Positions 14,227-22,844 of a DNA stretch of 22,883 bases are shown in pieces; the stretch's first letter is position 1, and each line of letters opens with the position of its first letter. This DNA is from UBA4408 sp002389785 (GTDB taxonomy: Bacteria; Bacteroidota; Bacteroidia; UBA4408). A model generated the notes under the pieces. It had not been told where the DNA came from. It worked only from the letters and a program-made list of their open reading frames with translations, and made no database searches. Location of the stretch: contig DAORJK010000029.1 of NCBI GenBank assembly GCA_035438985.1, positions 1 through 22,883 of the forward strand, written 5' to 3'. Position numbers and translations under genes: made by a program.

Positions 14227-15642
14227 GTGAAGGCACATCTTACTCATCCTGTATTTAAAATTGTTTCGGACTGTTCATCAACCTTACAAGTGCAATCTTA
14301 TGTGATAGGAGGATGGGTGCGCGACTTACTTCTTAAACGTCCTTGTAAAGATATAGATATTGTTGCAATAGGCTCCGGTATTGAGTTGGCAAAAGCAGTT
14401 TCAAAAAAACTGGGCACTGATTATCCGGTTACTATTTTCAAAAATTTTGGAACTGCCCATATTAAATACCACGATTACGATATCGAATTTGTGGGTGCGC
14501 GTAAAGAATCCTACAGAAGCGATTCACGCAAGCCTATTGTTGAAGATGGAACTTTGGAAGACGATCAAAATCGACGCGATTTTACAATTAATGCCCTGGC
14601 TATATCATTAGCAAATGCTACTTATGGACAGATGATTGATCCGTTTAACGGTTACGAGGATTTGCAAAGTCAACTGATTAAGACCCCTTTAGATCCAGAT
14701 ATTACCTTTAGTGATGATCCTTTGAGAATGTTACGTGCAATTCGATTTTCGTCACAACTCAAGTTTGTGATTGATAAAGATGCTTTGTCTTCCATCACTA
14801 AGAATAAGGAGCGAATAAAAATTGTTTCGGCCGAACGTATTACCGACGAACTCAATAAGATTATCTTATCACCCCAGCCATCCATTGGCTTCAAATTGTT
14901 GTTTGACACAGGATTGTTGCATATTATTTTTCCGCTCATGGCGAATTTACAGGGCGTTGAAACCATCAATAAAAAATCGCACAAGGATAATTTTTATCAT
15001 ACGCTAGAAGTACTCGATAATCTTTCTCAACACAGCAATGACTTATGGTTGCGCTGGGCTGCAATTTTACACGATATTGCAAAACCACATACCAAGCGTT
15101 TTGAAGAAGGGCACGGCTGGACTTTTCATGGTCACGAGGACAAAGGTTCACGCATGGTTCCTAAAATTTTTGCAGAGCTTAAATTACCACTCAATGAAAA
15201 AATGAAGTATGTGCAAAAACTTGTATTGCTTCACCTTCGCCCAATTGTGCTGGCAAAGAGTATTGTTACCGATTCGGCAGTGCGACGTTTACTCTTTGAT
15301 GCCGGAGACGATATTGATGATTTAATGTTGCTCTGTGATGCGGATATTACATCTAAGAATCCTTCAAAAGTTAGCCGCTATAAAGCAAACTATGAACTCG
15401 TTCGGCAAAAGCTAAAGGAAGTTGAAGAAAAGGATCACCTACGCAATTGGCAACCTCCCATTACCGGGGAAGATATAATGAAGACATTTAACATTAAGCC
15501 TTCTATTGAAATCGGTGTGATTAAAAATGCAATACGTGATGCTATCCTTGATGGTGATTTAGCAAATAATTATGAAGATGCTTACAAATTTATGTTGGAA
15601 AAAGGAAAGGAGATTGGACTCACAATTGAAATCGATAACTGA
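14227..15642 (+). CDS. cca: CCA tRNA nucleotidyltransferase with HD domain
   Basis: Adds or repairs the 3' CCA end of tRNAs using CTP and ATP (EC 2.7.7.72). The 471-residue class II enzyme has the poly(A)-polymerase-type head: GGWVRD (28-33), metal-binding Asp42 and Asp44 in KDIDIV, RRDFTINALA (116-125) and DDPLRMLRAIRF (163-174, nucleotide template region). An HD hydrolase domain follows with His282-Asp283 in LHDIAKPHT, and further His near 299-303 (TFHGHED) that complete the metal site. GTG at 14227 is the start, because a stop (TAA 14206-14208) lies just upstream in frame and no ATG exists near. A tiny ATG-AAG-TGA frame (14222-14230) overlaps it. Whether it adds the whole CCA or only part cannot be read with certainty. 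Confidence 0.93.
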   Translation: MKAHLTHPVFKIVSDCSSTLQVQSYVIGGWVRDLLLKRPCKDIDIVAIGSGIELAKAVSKKLGTDYPVTIFKNFGTAHIKYHDYDIEFVGARKESYRSDSRKPIVEDGTLEDDQNRRDFTINALAISLANATYGQMIDPFNGYEDLQSQLIKTPLDPDITFSDDPLRMLRAIRFSSQLKFVIDKDALSSITKNKERIKIVSAERITDELNKIILSPQPSIGFKLLFDTGLLHIIFPLMANLQGVETINKKSHKDNFYHTLEVLDNLSQHSNDLWLRWAAILHDIAKPHTKRFEEGHGWTFHGHEDKGSRMVPKIFAELKLPLNEKMKYVQKLVLLHLRPIVLAKSIVTDSAVRRLLFDAGDDIDDLMLLCDADITSKNPSKVSRYKANYELVRQKLKEVEEKDHLRNWQPPITGEDIMKTFNIKPSIEIGVIKNAIRDAILDGDLANNYEDAYKFMLEKGKEIGLTIEIDN

Positions 15643-15781
15643 TTTAATTTCTGTTCATTGTATGTTTACAGCCGTTTTGAGTAGAAAATTTCGATGATAA
15701 TGTTTGAGTTTGTTGAATATTAATTCTATTTTCACAGTACAAATTAAGAGCTAGAAATTTAGTTTAATTAAGAATTATCCG

Positions 15782-16504
15782 ATGGCAGCAGTATACAGAT
15801 TTAGAGTTTCGTTTGAAGACCATTCAGACATTTATAGAGATATCGAAATCCTTTCCAGTCAAAGCTTTTACGATTTACATGAAGCCATTCAACAAGCAAT
15901 TGGATTTGATGCTAGTAAGAATGCTACCTTTTACATCAGCAATGATTACTGGAGAAGGGAAAAGGAAGTTCCATTGCAAATAACGCGTGAATCTGAGGAC
16001 AAAAAAGGAAAATCCAAATCCCAAAAAACTTATCTCTGTGATTTCATTGATGATCCGCATCAAAAGCTAATTTATTATTTCGATTTCGATAAAGTAGAAA
16101 ATGCTGCTTGGATATTTACTGTTGAGCTTATAAAATTAACTCCGGAAGATGCTACAGTTTTATACCCACGTACAGTAAAGACGGTAGGTGTGGCGATTCG
16201 ACAGTATAAAGTTCAAAAGTTTGCTCCTTCAAATTCTGAGGAGGATGAAGATGAAAAACCAAAATCAAAATCAAAGAAAATTCAAGTTGAAAAAATTTTT
16301 GATGAAGACGAGTTTACCGGAGCGGCAGTTTTGAAAGATGACGATGATTTGGCGGATGGTTTTGGTGAAGAAGGAGAAGATGAATTAGAGGACGAAACCA
16401 GCTTTGATGATAGCGAGAAAACAGATGGGGAAGATGAAGATGATATGTTAGAAGATAGCCCCGAAGATGAGTTTGAACAACTCGATGAAAACATGGAAGA
16501 GTAA
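15782..16504 (+). CDS. pRiA4b ORF-3-like protein with acidic C-terminal tail
   Basis: A 240-residue soluble protein. The first 145 residues fit the plasmid pRiA4b ORF-3 / IS1096-passenger family (PRiA4_ORF3): YRFRVSFED opening, DLHEAIQQAIGFD (31-43), FYISNDYW (50-57), and the YYFDFDKVENAAWIFTVEL core (98-116), a variant of the canonical YDFGDxWxH strand. Function of the family is unknown. The last 91 residues (150-240) are a low-complexity tail in which 43 are Asp or Glu by my count, interrupted by a lysine patch at 159-166. It lies 140 bases after cca and ends 14 bases before miaA, so it is probably co-transcribed with miaA. No transposase or inverted repeats surround it, so it is not part of a mobile element here. 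Confidence 0.82.
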   Translation: MAAVYRFRVSFEDHSDIYRDIEILSSQSFYDLHEAIQQAIGFDASKNATFYISNDYWRREKEVPLQITRESEDKKGKSKSQKTYLCDFIDDPHQKLIYYFDFDKVENAAWIFTVELIKLTPEDATVLYPRTVKTVGVAIRQYKVQKFAPSNSEEDEDEKPKSKSKKIQVEKIFDEDEFTGAAVLKDDDDLADGFGEEGEDELEDETSFDDSEKTDGEDEDDMLEDSPEDEFEQLDENMEE

Positions 16505-16518
16505 TTTCTTTCACACGA

Positions 16519-17421
16519 ATGCAACCTACACTTTTGCTTGTTTGTGGACCTACAGCAGTTGGAAAAACTGCTCTGGCAATTGAATTGGCAAAAAAATACA
16601 ATACCGAAATAATTTCTTCCGATTCGCGGCAAATTTATCGAGAGATGAATATTGGAACAGCCCGACCCACTGCAGAAGAAATGTATCAGGTACCACATCA
16701 TTTAATTGGTCATGTTTCCATCCATCAAAATTATACTGTTGCAGATTTTGAAAAAGAGGCACATCAGGTAGCGCATAAATTATTTCAAAAGCACAATTTG
16801 CTTATCATGGTTGGTGGCAGTGGTTTGTATTGCGATGCTTTTTGCAATGGATTGGATGAATTGCCGGAATCACAACCTGAAGTCAAAAGCCAATTGATGC
16901 TTTTAATGCAACAAGAAGGTATTAGCTCCTTGCAAAAAAAATTAGAGGAACTCGATCCGGAGTATTATCAACTAATAGATAAAAATAATCCGCATCGTTT
17001 AATTCGGGCAATTGAAGTTTGTTTGTTAAGCGGGAAAAAGTTTTCAGAATTAAGAAGTGGTGCTAAAAGGAAAAATAATTTTCGAATTATTAAAATAGGA
17101 CTACAGTTAGAACGTTCTGAATTATACGAACGAATTAATTCGCGTGTTTTAAAAATGATGGAGTCGGGATTGCTTAAAGAGGCTAAATCACTGGAGCCAT
17201 TTAAACATTTGAAAGCATTAAAAACAGTAGGTTATTCTGAATTATTCGATTGTTTTGAAAATAAGATGAGTTTAGAAAATGCTGTTCAACTCATACAACA
17301 AAACACCAGAAGATATGCGAAAAGGCAGTTAACCTGGTTTCGAAAAGACAACGAAATTAATTGGATAAATAATTCAAACAGCAAAGCCGGTATTCACCAA
17401 ATTGATGAACTACTAGCCTAA
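16519..17421 (+). CDS. miaA: tRNA dimethylallyltransferase
   Basis: MiaA puts a dimethylallyl group on N6 of A37 in tRNAs that read UNN codons (EC 2.5.1.75), giving i6A. The 300-residue length is normal. Visible motifs: P-loop GPTAVGKT (10-17), SSDSRQIYREMNIGTARP (33-50) with the substrate-binding Asp35, MVGGSGLY (97-104), and the C-terminal RRYAKRQLTWFRK block that contacts tRNA and pyrophosphate. It starts 14 bases after the acidic pRiA4b-like gene. Its stop codon overlaps the stop of the convergent DUF1223 gene by 4 bases. Its product is the precursor for MiaB and the MiaE-type hydroxylase encoded at 8614. Confidence 0.95.
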   Translation: MQPTLLLVCGPTAVGKTALAIELAKKYNTEIISSDSRQIYREMNIGTARPTAEEMYQVPHHLIGHVSIHQNYTVADFEKEAHQVAHKLFQKHNLLIMVGGSGLYCDAFCNGLDELPESQPEVKSQLMLLMQQEGISSLQKKLEELDPEYYQLIDKNNPHRLIRAIEVCLLSGKKFSELRSGAKRKNNFRIIKIGLQLERSELYERINSRVLKMMESGLLKEAKSLEPFKHLKALKTVGYSELFDCFENKMSLENAVQLIQQNTRRYAKRQLTWFRKDNEINWINNSNSKAGIHQIDELLA

Positions 17422-18191
17422 TTCACCTTGCAATCACGTGCTGCGATAATGTTACGTTTTTCTTTATTTTGTACAAAGCAAACAATTGAAAAGTTTTTGA
17501 AATTTTTCTTAGTAGCATAATTGATATTGTACTTTCCTTTAAGCAAGCCAGTTTCAACAGTTTCTAAGTGCCGAACAACACTGAAGTGTTCAAGCATTTT
17601 ACCTTCGTTAGCACCTGAGGTAATCTTGCTTACAGGTAATTTTTTTTCGAGTAAGGCAAGGTAAAAAACACAATTTGAAGGAAGTGAATTTAATTCGTAC
17701 TCAAGCTGCAAAGTCAACGAATCGAGTCGTATAGCTTTTAAATTTTGAATAATTATTTCGGGTGTTTGTGCAAGCCCTTGTGCAATTAGAAAATCCGCCG
17801 TTTGTTTCTGAGTTCCAATAAATTCAGCTTTCCCATTTACAACCATTTGTGGAGTATACGTACTGCCACCCGGAAAAAATCGTGCGTAGTAATCTTGTCG
17901 GTCATTGAATAGCTTTTTTGCATAGGGATCTTTCCAACCCATATCATCCCAATAATTTACATGCATATTTAAAATGTAAATTGCCTTACCGGTTTTTTCA
18001 GCTTCGGCCTGAAGTGCATTCACCAATCTATCGGCAGCAGGCGAATTAGCACAACCTTCGGAGGTAAATAGTTCAACAACCGCAAAGCCTTTTTCTTTTG
18101 TATTCGCAACCGGTTCAAGAGGAAGTATTAGGAAGTAAATAATCGTTAAATAAAGCAAAGGTTGTTTACTTATCTTGTAAATATTTTTCAT
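17418..18191 (-). CDS. DUF1223 thioredoxin-like exported protein
   Basis: A 257-residue protein with an N-terminal signal or anchor (hydrophobic at about 11-26) followed by a DUF1223 domain, a thioredoxin-like fold of unknown substrate. Family motifs: VVELFTSEGC (38-47), HVNYWDDMGWKDPYA (77-91), and TPQMVVNG (113-120). In the family as I know it, the first motif continues as a Cys-x-x-Cys, but here it reads C-A-N-S (47-50), so the second cysteine is replaced by serine and normal disulphide exchange is unlikely. The motif VNYWDDMGW keeps the family core, so the fold is probably intact. It converges with miaA, sharing bases at the stop codons. Upstream (18192-18371) is AT-rich. Confidence 0.85.
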   Translation of the reverse strand: MKNIYKISKQPLLYLTIIYFLILPLEPVANTKEKGFAVVELFTSEGCANSPAADRLVNALQAEAEKTGKAIYILNMHVNYWDDMGWKDPYAKKLFNDRQDYYARFFPGGSTYTPQMVVNGKAEFIGTQKQTADFLIAQGLAQTPEIIIQNLKAIRLDSLTLQLEYELNSLPSNCVFYLALLEKKLPVSKITSGANEGKMLEHFSVVRHLETVETGLLKGKYNINYATKKNFKNFSIVCFVQNKEKRNIIAARDCKVN

Positions 18192-18299
18192 TTTTGAAGT
18201 TGGATGAACAATTTAATGGTACATATTATTAATACAATTGTAGAGATACAAAGCTAACTAGTTGGTAAGTTATATTTCCGAATAAAACTAATAACTAAT

Positions 18300-18330
18300 T
18301 TTGTTTCTGTTGTATGAAAAGCTATTTCTG
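18300..18330 (+). promoter_or_regulatory. Candidate promoter TTTG-N19-TATTTCTG
   Basis: TTTG (18300-18303) is followed after 19 bases by TATTTCTG (18323-18330), which differs from the Bacteroidota -7 element at one position. It lies about 40 bases before the ATG at 18372 and is the only pair with good spacing in this gap. Confidence 0.4.
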
Positions 18331-18371
18331 AATTAGTGTAAAAAAAACATTTGATATTCAACTACAAATAA

Positions 18372-18926
18372 ATGAAAAGAAATCTACTTGTAATGCTGAT
18401 GATATGCGCTTTCGCTCAGCAACAGTCATTTGCTCAAACCGATACCTTGAGGCTTCTTTCCTTCGAAAATACGCTGTCATTTGATTTTCCTGTTGAACAC
18501 AGCGATCAAAGTTATGATTTGCGTCGATTGATGGAAGGGCGTTACAATGGTGTAATTTACTCTTTTTTTATATCAGATGAATACAATTATACACGTATTA
18601 TGAATGGACTTGAGTTAGACAGTTTATACACTATCATTATTGGAAACACGCTTCAAGTATATGCCAACGATGTGGTGGAACACGATACTTACAACATGAA
18701 TTTCGGTGATTTAAGAGGTAAGTTTATGCAAGTAACATCTACAAGTAAAAGCAATCCTTATGTTGCCGAATACTACCTGATGTGTGTAAGCGGAAGAATT
18801 TTTATTTTATCAGCAACCTACTTAGCCAATTATACAGAAGCCCAAATTAAGCAAGCAAAAAATTTAGGAAACACCATAAAATTTAATGAAAAACTGGGCT
18901 ATTTGCAACAAATGAATCGTTTCTGA
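18372..18926 (+). CDS. Small secreted protein of unknown function
   Basis: A 184-residue protein with a good signal peptide (MKRNLL, hydrophobic core, cut after SFAQ at about 19-22). I do not recognise the family. The mature part is mixed alpha/beta in appearance. It opens with a FENTLSFDFPVE segment and ends with a GRIFILSATYLANYTEAQIKQ-like strand-helix and NTIKF, a pattern seen in several small periplasmic Bacteroidota proteins. There is one cysteine in the mature part, no lipobox and no T9SS tail, so it is probably soluble in the periplasm. Its stop is separated by one base from the stop of the convergent dihydropyrimidinase gene. Confidence 0.7.
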   Translation: MKRNLLVMLMICAFAQQQSFAQTDTLRLLSFENTLSFDFPVEHSDQSYDLRRLMEGRYNGVIYSFFISDEYNYTRIMNGLELDSLYTIIIGNTLQVYANDVVEHDTYNMNFGDLRGKFMQVTSTSKSNPYVAEYYLMCVSGRIFILSATYLANYTEAQIKQAKNLGNTIKFNEKLGYLQQMNRF

Positions 18927-18927
18927 T

Positions 18928-20310
18928 TTATACAATCAAGGAGCTTTTTCCGCGTTTAATAAACTTACCATATCCTTTGCCTACTTTGGTTTCGCCCTTA
19001 TCAACAGCTATTTGACCGCGTAACAAAATACATTCACATTTTCCGGTTAGTTCTTTTCCTTCATACGCACTATAGTCAACATTCATGTGATGTGCCTTTG
19101 CGCTGAGGGTATGTTTTTTTAAAGGATCAAACACTACCAAATCTGCATCACTTCCAATTCCTATAGTTCCCTTGCGGGGATACATCCCAAAAATTTTTGC
19201 AGCATTGGTGCTGCTTACTTCAACAAATTTATTGAGCGATATTTTTCCTTTTGATACACCTTCGCTAAACAATAGTTCCATGCGGTGTTCGATGGCCGGA
19301 TGCCCATTTGGTATTTTGCTGAAATCATTGAGTCCCATTTTTTTCTGCTCCCACATAAACGGACAGTGGTCGGTAGCTACCACATTTACAGTTCCCTGAT
19401 TTATGCCTGCCCATAAACTTTCTTGATCTTTTAATTCGCGCAGGGGAGGGCTCATCACGTATTTGGCTCCATCAAAATTTTGTTGATACAAGCTGGCATC
19501 TAATACTAAATATTGAATACAGGTTTCAACAAAAACACGTTGATTTCGTTTCGCAGCATCTCTTACCTGATTTAAAGCTCCTTCACAAGTCATGTGCACT
19601 ACATAAGCGGGAACACCTGTGTGATATGCCATGTCGGCAAACCTTCCGGTAGCTTCCGATTCAGTAATTTCAGGTTGAGATAAGTAATGAAACAATGGTT
19701 CCATTTTGCCTTCGCTTTTGTGCTTTGCAATTAAAAAATCAATCATATCGCCATTTGTGGCATGCACGGTTACCAATCCCCCACATTTTTTTACTTCATT
19801 CATCAAGCCCACCATTTGACGGTCGTCAATCATTAATGCGCCTTTGTAAGCCATAAAGGTTTTAAATGAAGTGATTCCTTCTTCCTCCACCAGTTGTACA
19901 ATTTCTTTTTTAGTTTCTTCATTAAAATCGGTTACGGCCATGTGAAAGGAATAATCTCCAAATGCATTCCCTTTACTTCTACCTTGCCATTCACCCAATG
20001 CATGATGCAACGACTTTCCTTGTGTTTGTAAAATAAAATCAATAACCATGGTAGTACCTCCATGCAAGGCGGCATTGGTTCCAGTACTATAATCATCGCT
20101 CGAAAAAGTACCCATAAATGGCATATCCAAATGCACATGCGGATCAATACCGCCGGGAAAAATCAATTTTCCACTGGCATCAATTTGCGTATCGGCTTTC
20201 ATTTCCAGGTTTTTTCCAATGGTTTTAATGGTTTCTCCTTCAATAAAAATATCGGCTATATAATCTTCGGAAGCAGTTATAATTCTGCCGTTTTTTATGA
20301 GTAGGCTCAT
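18928..20310 (-). CDS. hydA: Dihydropyrimidinase / D-hydantoinase
   Basis: A cyclic amidohydrolase that opens dihydrouracil or dihydrothymine rings, or hydantoins (EC 3.5.2.2). From the chosen ATG at 20310 the protein has 460 residues, the family norm. The open frame runs on to 20367, but its 19 extra residues precede the conserved MSLLIKNGRI start. The binuclear metal site is complete: His58 and His60 (DPHVHLD), carbamylated Lys150 (SFKTFMAYKG), His183 (TVHA), His239 (VVHM) and Asp314 (ATDHCPF). Tyr155, which shapes the substrate pocket, is also present. No other pyrimidine-degradation gene (dihydropyrimidine dehydrogenase, beta-ureidopropionase) lies in the window, so the natural substrate is open. 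A TACTTTG at 20352-20358 on the minus strand may be its promoter. Confidence 0.93.
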   Translation of the reverse strand: MSLLIKNGRIITASEDYIADIFIEGETIKTIGKNLEMKADTQIDASGKLIFPGGIDPHVHLDMPFMGTFSSDDYSTGTNAALHGGTTMVIDFILQTQGKSLHHALGEWQGRSKGNAFGDYSFHMAVTDFNEETKKEIVQLVEEEGITSFKTFMAYKGALMIDDRQMVGLMNEVKKCGGLVTVHATNGDMIDFLIAKHKSEGKMEPLFHYLSQPEITESEATGRFADMAYHTGVPAYVVHMTCEGALNQVRDAAKRNQRVFVETCIQYLVLDASLYQQNFDGAKYVMSPPLRELKDQESLWAGINQGTVNVVATDHCPFMWEQKKMGLNDFSKIPNGHPAIEHRMELLFSEGVSKGKISLNKFVEVSSTNAAKIFGMYPRKGTIGIGSDADLVVFDPLKKHTLSAKAHHMNVDYSAYEGKELTGKCECILLRGQIAVDKGETKVGKGYGKFIKRGKSSLIV

Positions 20311-20369
20311 GTTTTTTAGTATTGATATTTTTTTGAAGACAGATTTTTTTACAAAGTACAAAGACAATT

Positions 20370-22844
20370 TTAATAAATTTTTATCAGTTTGCTATGATGG
20401 TTTTTTTCTGCCTCTTCAACTTGGATTGAATAAATCCCTTCGGCCCATTTATCGCTTTGGATTAAAATTGTTTTTTCTACATAATTTTTTTTGCTGAAGA
20501 GTACCCTTCCTGCAACATCATAAATTTGAATGTTTCTTTTTTCAATGCTGTTGAATTCTATTTTTAGTTTATCTGAAAATGGATTGGGAGAAACACGAAT
20601 AATTTTATTTTCAACAGATTCTCTAATTCCAACTAAACTCACATTTACAGCAACATAAGCTATATTATTCAACTCGTTCGACTCAGCAAGTAATCCGCCA
20701 TAATCCGCAACAAACAAAATAAAATAATTTCCGGTATCGACTTGTGCTGGGATGTTAACTTTTATATTTCTTAGCTCCGAACAATTGGCGGCAAGAGCAC
20801 CACCAGTTGAAAATTTTAATAAATAATCCTGTGAGTCAATAATGGTATCTCTCGAAAAAAATACGTTCATATTATTGTTCATTGCATAAACATTTCCTAG
20901 ATTTTTAATTAGGATTGTGAGATTGATTGAGTCTGCAGCGACGAGCCATTGATTACTGACTGTAGGTGAAAGCAAAGTTAAGTCAATAAAAGGGCTACCA
21001 ACAGTAATAGGTACTGATTTTATATTATTTGATTCCACACTTTCAACCACGCTGTTGCTATCGTCTACAAAAAATAGTATGAAATAGTTTCCGGGTATCA
21101 CGGAACTCGGAATAGTGAGTAAAGTACTTTTATAAGAATAGGAACCTTGCGAAAGAAAAGTATCATAAGAAAACCCTATGAGTTGATCTCCAACATCGAC
21201 TAAGGTATCAGTGGATAAATAGTAGCCAATTCTGCTTTTGTCAGATCGTGTATTCCCTTTATTGTGAGCAGTTGCTTCTGCTATTACTGTAAATCCTGGG
21301 GCCAAATAATTTGTATTCAATTCAGCTTTCTTAACAACAAGATCTTTGTAACCGGCTTTTATAAAAATAGGGTTAAACAAAGTATTATTCAGTTCATTAC
21401 TTTCAGGTATGCTATCTTTCCAATCCATCTTGAAAAATAGGAAATAGTGTCCGCTTGTTATTGAATCAGGAATACGCGTTGTATAATCCAATGTAAACTT
21501 ATATTCTCCGTATGAATAGGTGCTGTGACTTTCATGTGAAAAGAGTAGGTCTGTTACATCAAGGATTGTATCCTGGGAAAGATATATGCCTAATTCAAAG
21601 CCAATATCTCGCTTTCCTGCAAGTGAGCTATAAATTACTACTCCATCAACGTACTCCCCCGCAATAGCCGTTTTTTTGAAAATAGAAGCGCCTTTTAACA
21701 CGAGATCAGGAATGTTGTCCTGAACAAGAACTGGCGCATAGCTAATATTATTGTTTTCGTTTAGTTCAGGATATGCATTGTCAAAATCAATCTTGCAAAT
21801 CAAATAATAGTTGCCGGCTGTAACAGCCGCAGGAAGCGAAAGGTGAGCAGGAGAGCTGAAAAGTACATAATTGGTATCGATTAACAAATCACCTGCATCC
21901 AGAATCGTGTCTGCAGAGAGGTAGGCTGCCATGCGCGCTGGAATTGCTTCCTGCCATGATCCATAGTTTGAACAACGGAATTGATTCAATTTAATGTACC
22001 TTCCTGTGTTATCCTGATCATAAGAGGCTGACAAACTGGTAATTTCAAAATCAATTGTTTTTGGAATAAGCTTAATATTAAATATAGCAGCGTTATTTGA
22101 TTCATTCGATTCGGAAATCGAATCCTGATAATCGGCTATTAAGATTAAAAAATAGTTTCCTGAAGGAAGAGAAGATGGAATTGCAGATTCAAAGGATATA
22201 TTTCTGAACTTGCCATTTATATCTTTCGAGATTGCTCTGCCTTTTGATTGATCTAAGAGAATATCAAAGGAGTCGAGCAAGGAGTCTTGAGAAATAAATA
22301 AGCCAACTGAAACTGAATCTATAGAAATTCCTCCCAAGTTCCGCAAGGTTATCCTACATTGAACCGAATAGGGATTAGAGTGAAGACCGTATTTATTGAA
22401 TCGGGATTCTTCTAGTACAAAGTCCGGAAGATCTTGGGTAACCGCTACACGACTCACGTAAATGTTGTTTAATTCATTCATCTCGCTTACCTGGTCATTG
22501 TAGTCGAGTTTATAAATAAGGTAATATTCGCGCAAAGTTAAGGTAGTAGGAAGTTGAGTTAAGGTTGCAAGTAAAGTATCTTTCGCGCCTGAAAGGTTTC
22601 CTACCGGAAACGAGTTTAGAAGCAGGTCGGATGAACTTAAAGAATCATCATCTGATAGATAGACTCCTAAAAACAGAGGACCTGTTGCCATACCACCAAG
22701 ATTTTGAATAGGGAAGGAAGCTGGCACAATTTCCCCTGCAGAGGAAATCTTTGTGCGGATGCTGTAATTGTCTAGTGAGTAGCCAAAACTGAGTTCCGGT
22801 AAAGGAATCGTATCTACGCAAGATACCGAAGCCGCATTCCAAGA
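20370..22844 (-). CDS. CARDB-repeat surface protein with T9SS type A signal (5' end unresolved)
   Basis: A large secreted protein built of six CARDB-type Ig-like repeats of about 115-124 residues and a final T9SS type A sorting domain (SPNPFSD, WAEGIYSIQV, ends KLIKIY). Each repeat has the same order: PDLV-like start, a GxYLSxDxxLD strand, GNYFLIxxxDY, and an ESNELNN-like close. The 5' end is odd. The first start codon in frame is GTG at 22727, but CARDB sequence (PLPELSFGYSLDNYS) continues upstream of it to about 22805, and the frame is open only to 22844, where an in-frame TGA (22845-22847) stops it. No ATG or signal peptide is present in frame. The gene is therefore 5'-truncated, frameshifted near the window end, or a pseudogene. 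CARDB domains are usually adhesive or structural. Confidence 0.75.
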   Translation of the reverse strand, partial: SWNAASVSCVDTIPLPELSFGYSLDNYSIRTKISSAGEIVPASFPIQNLGGMATGPLFLGVYLSDDDSLSSSDLLLNSFPVGNLSGAKDTLLATLTQLPTTLTLREYYLIYKLDYNDQVSEMNELNNIYVSRVAVTQDLPDFVLEESRFNKYGLHSNPYSVQCRITLRNLGGISIDSVSVGLFISQDSLLDSFDILLDQSKGRAISKDINGKFRNISFESAIPSSLPSGNYFLILIADYQDSISESNESNNAAIFNIKLIPKTIDFEITSLSASYDQDNTGRYIKLNQFRCSNYGSWQEAIPARMAAYLSADTILDAGDLLIDTNYVLFSSPAHLSLPAAVTAGNYYLICKIDFDNAYPELNENNNISYAPVLVQDNIPDLVLKGASIFKKTAIAGEYVDGVVIYSSLAGKRDIGFELGIYLSQDTILDVTDLLFSHESHSTYSYGEYKFTLDYTTRIPDSITSGHYFLFFKMDWKDSIPESNELNNTLFNPIFIKAGYKDLVVKKAELNTNYLAPGFTVIAEATAHNKGNTRSDKSRIGYYLSTDTLVDVGDQLIGFSYDTFLSQGSYSYKSTLLTIPSSVIPGNYFILFFVDDSNSVVESVESNNIKSVPITVGSPFIDLTLLSPTVSNQWLVAADSINLTILIKNLGNVYAMNNNMNVFFSRDTIIDSQDYLLKFSTGGALAANCSELRNIKVNIPAQVDTGNYFILFVADYGGLLAESNELNNIAYVAVNVSLVGIRESVENKIIRVSPNPFSDKLKIEFNSIEKRNIQIYDVAGRVLFSKKNYVEKTILIQSDKWAEGIYSIQVEEAEKNHHSKLIKIY
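20631..22805 (-). repeat. Six tandem CARDB-domain repeats
   Basis: Counting from the GTG at 22727, the repeats cover residues 1-98 (first repeat, which also extends upstream of the GTG), 99-222, 223-337, 338-459, 460-578 and 579-699. Each ends in a variant of one motif: SEMNELNN, SESNESNN, PELNENNN, PESNELNN, VESVESNN, AESNELNN. The DNA copies have diverged, so this is an old protein-level array rather than a recent duplication. Confidence 0.8.

Noticed and set aside
15782..16504. Mobile element suggested by the IS1096-passenger family name
   Set aside because: There is no transposase, terminal repeat or target duplication around it, and it sits tightly beside miaA.
16282..16701. Serine-rich 139-residue minus-strand frame
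   Set aside because: It is the mirror of the acidic Asp/Glu codons in the pRiA4b-like gene and has no independent support.
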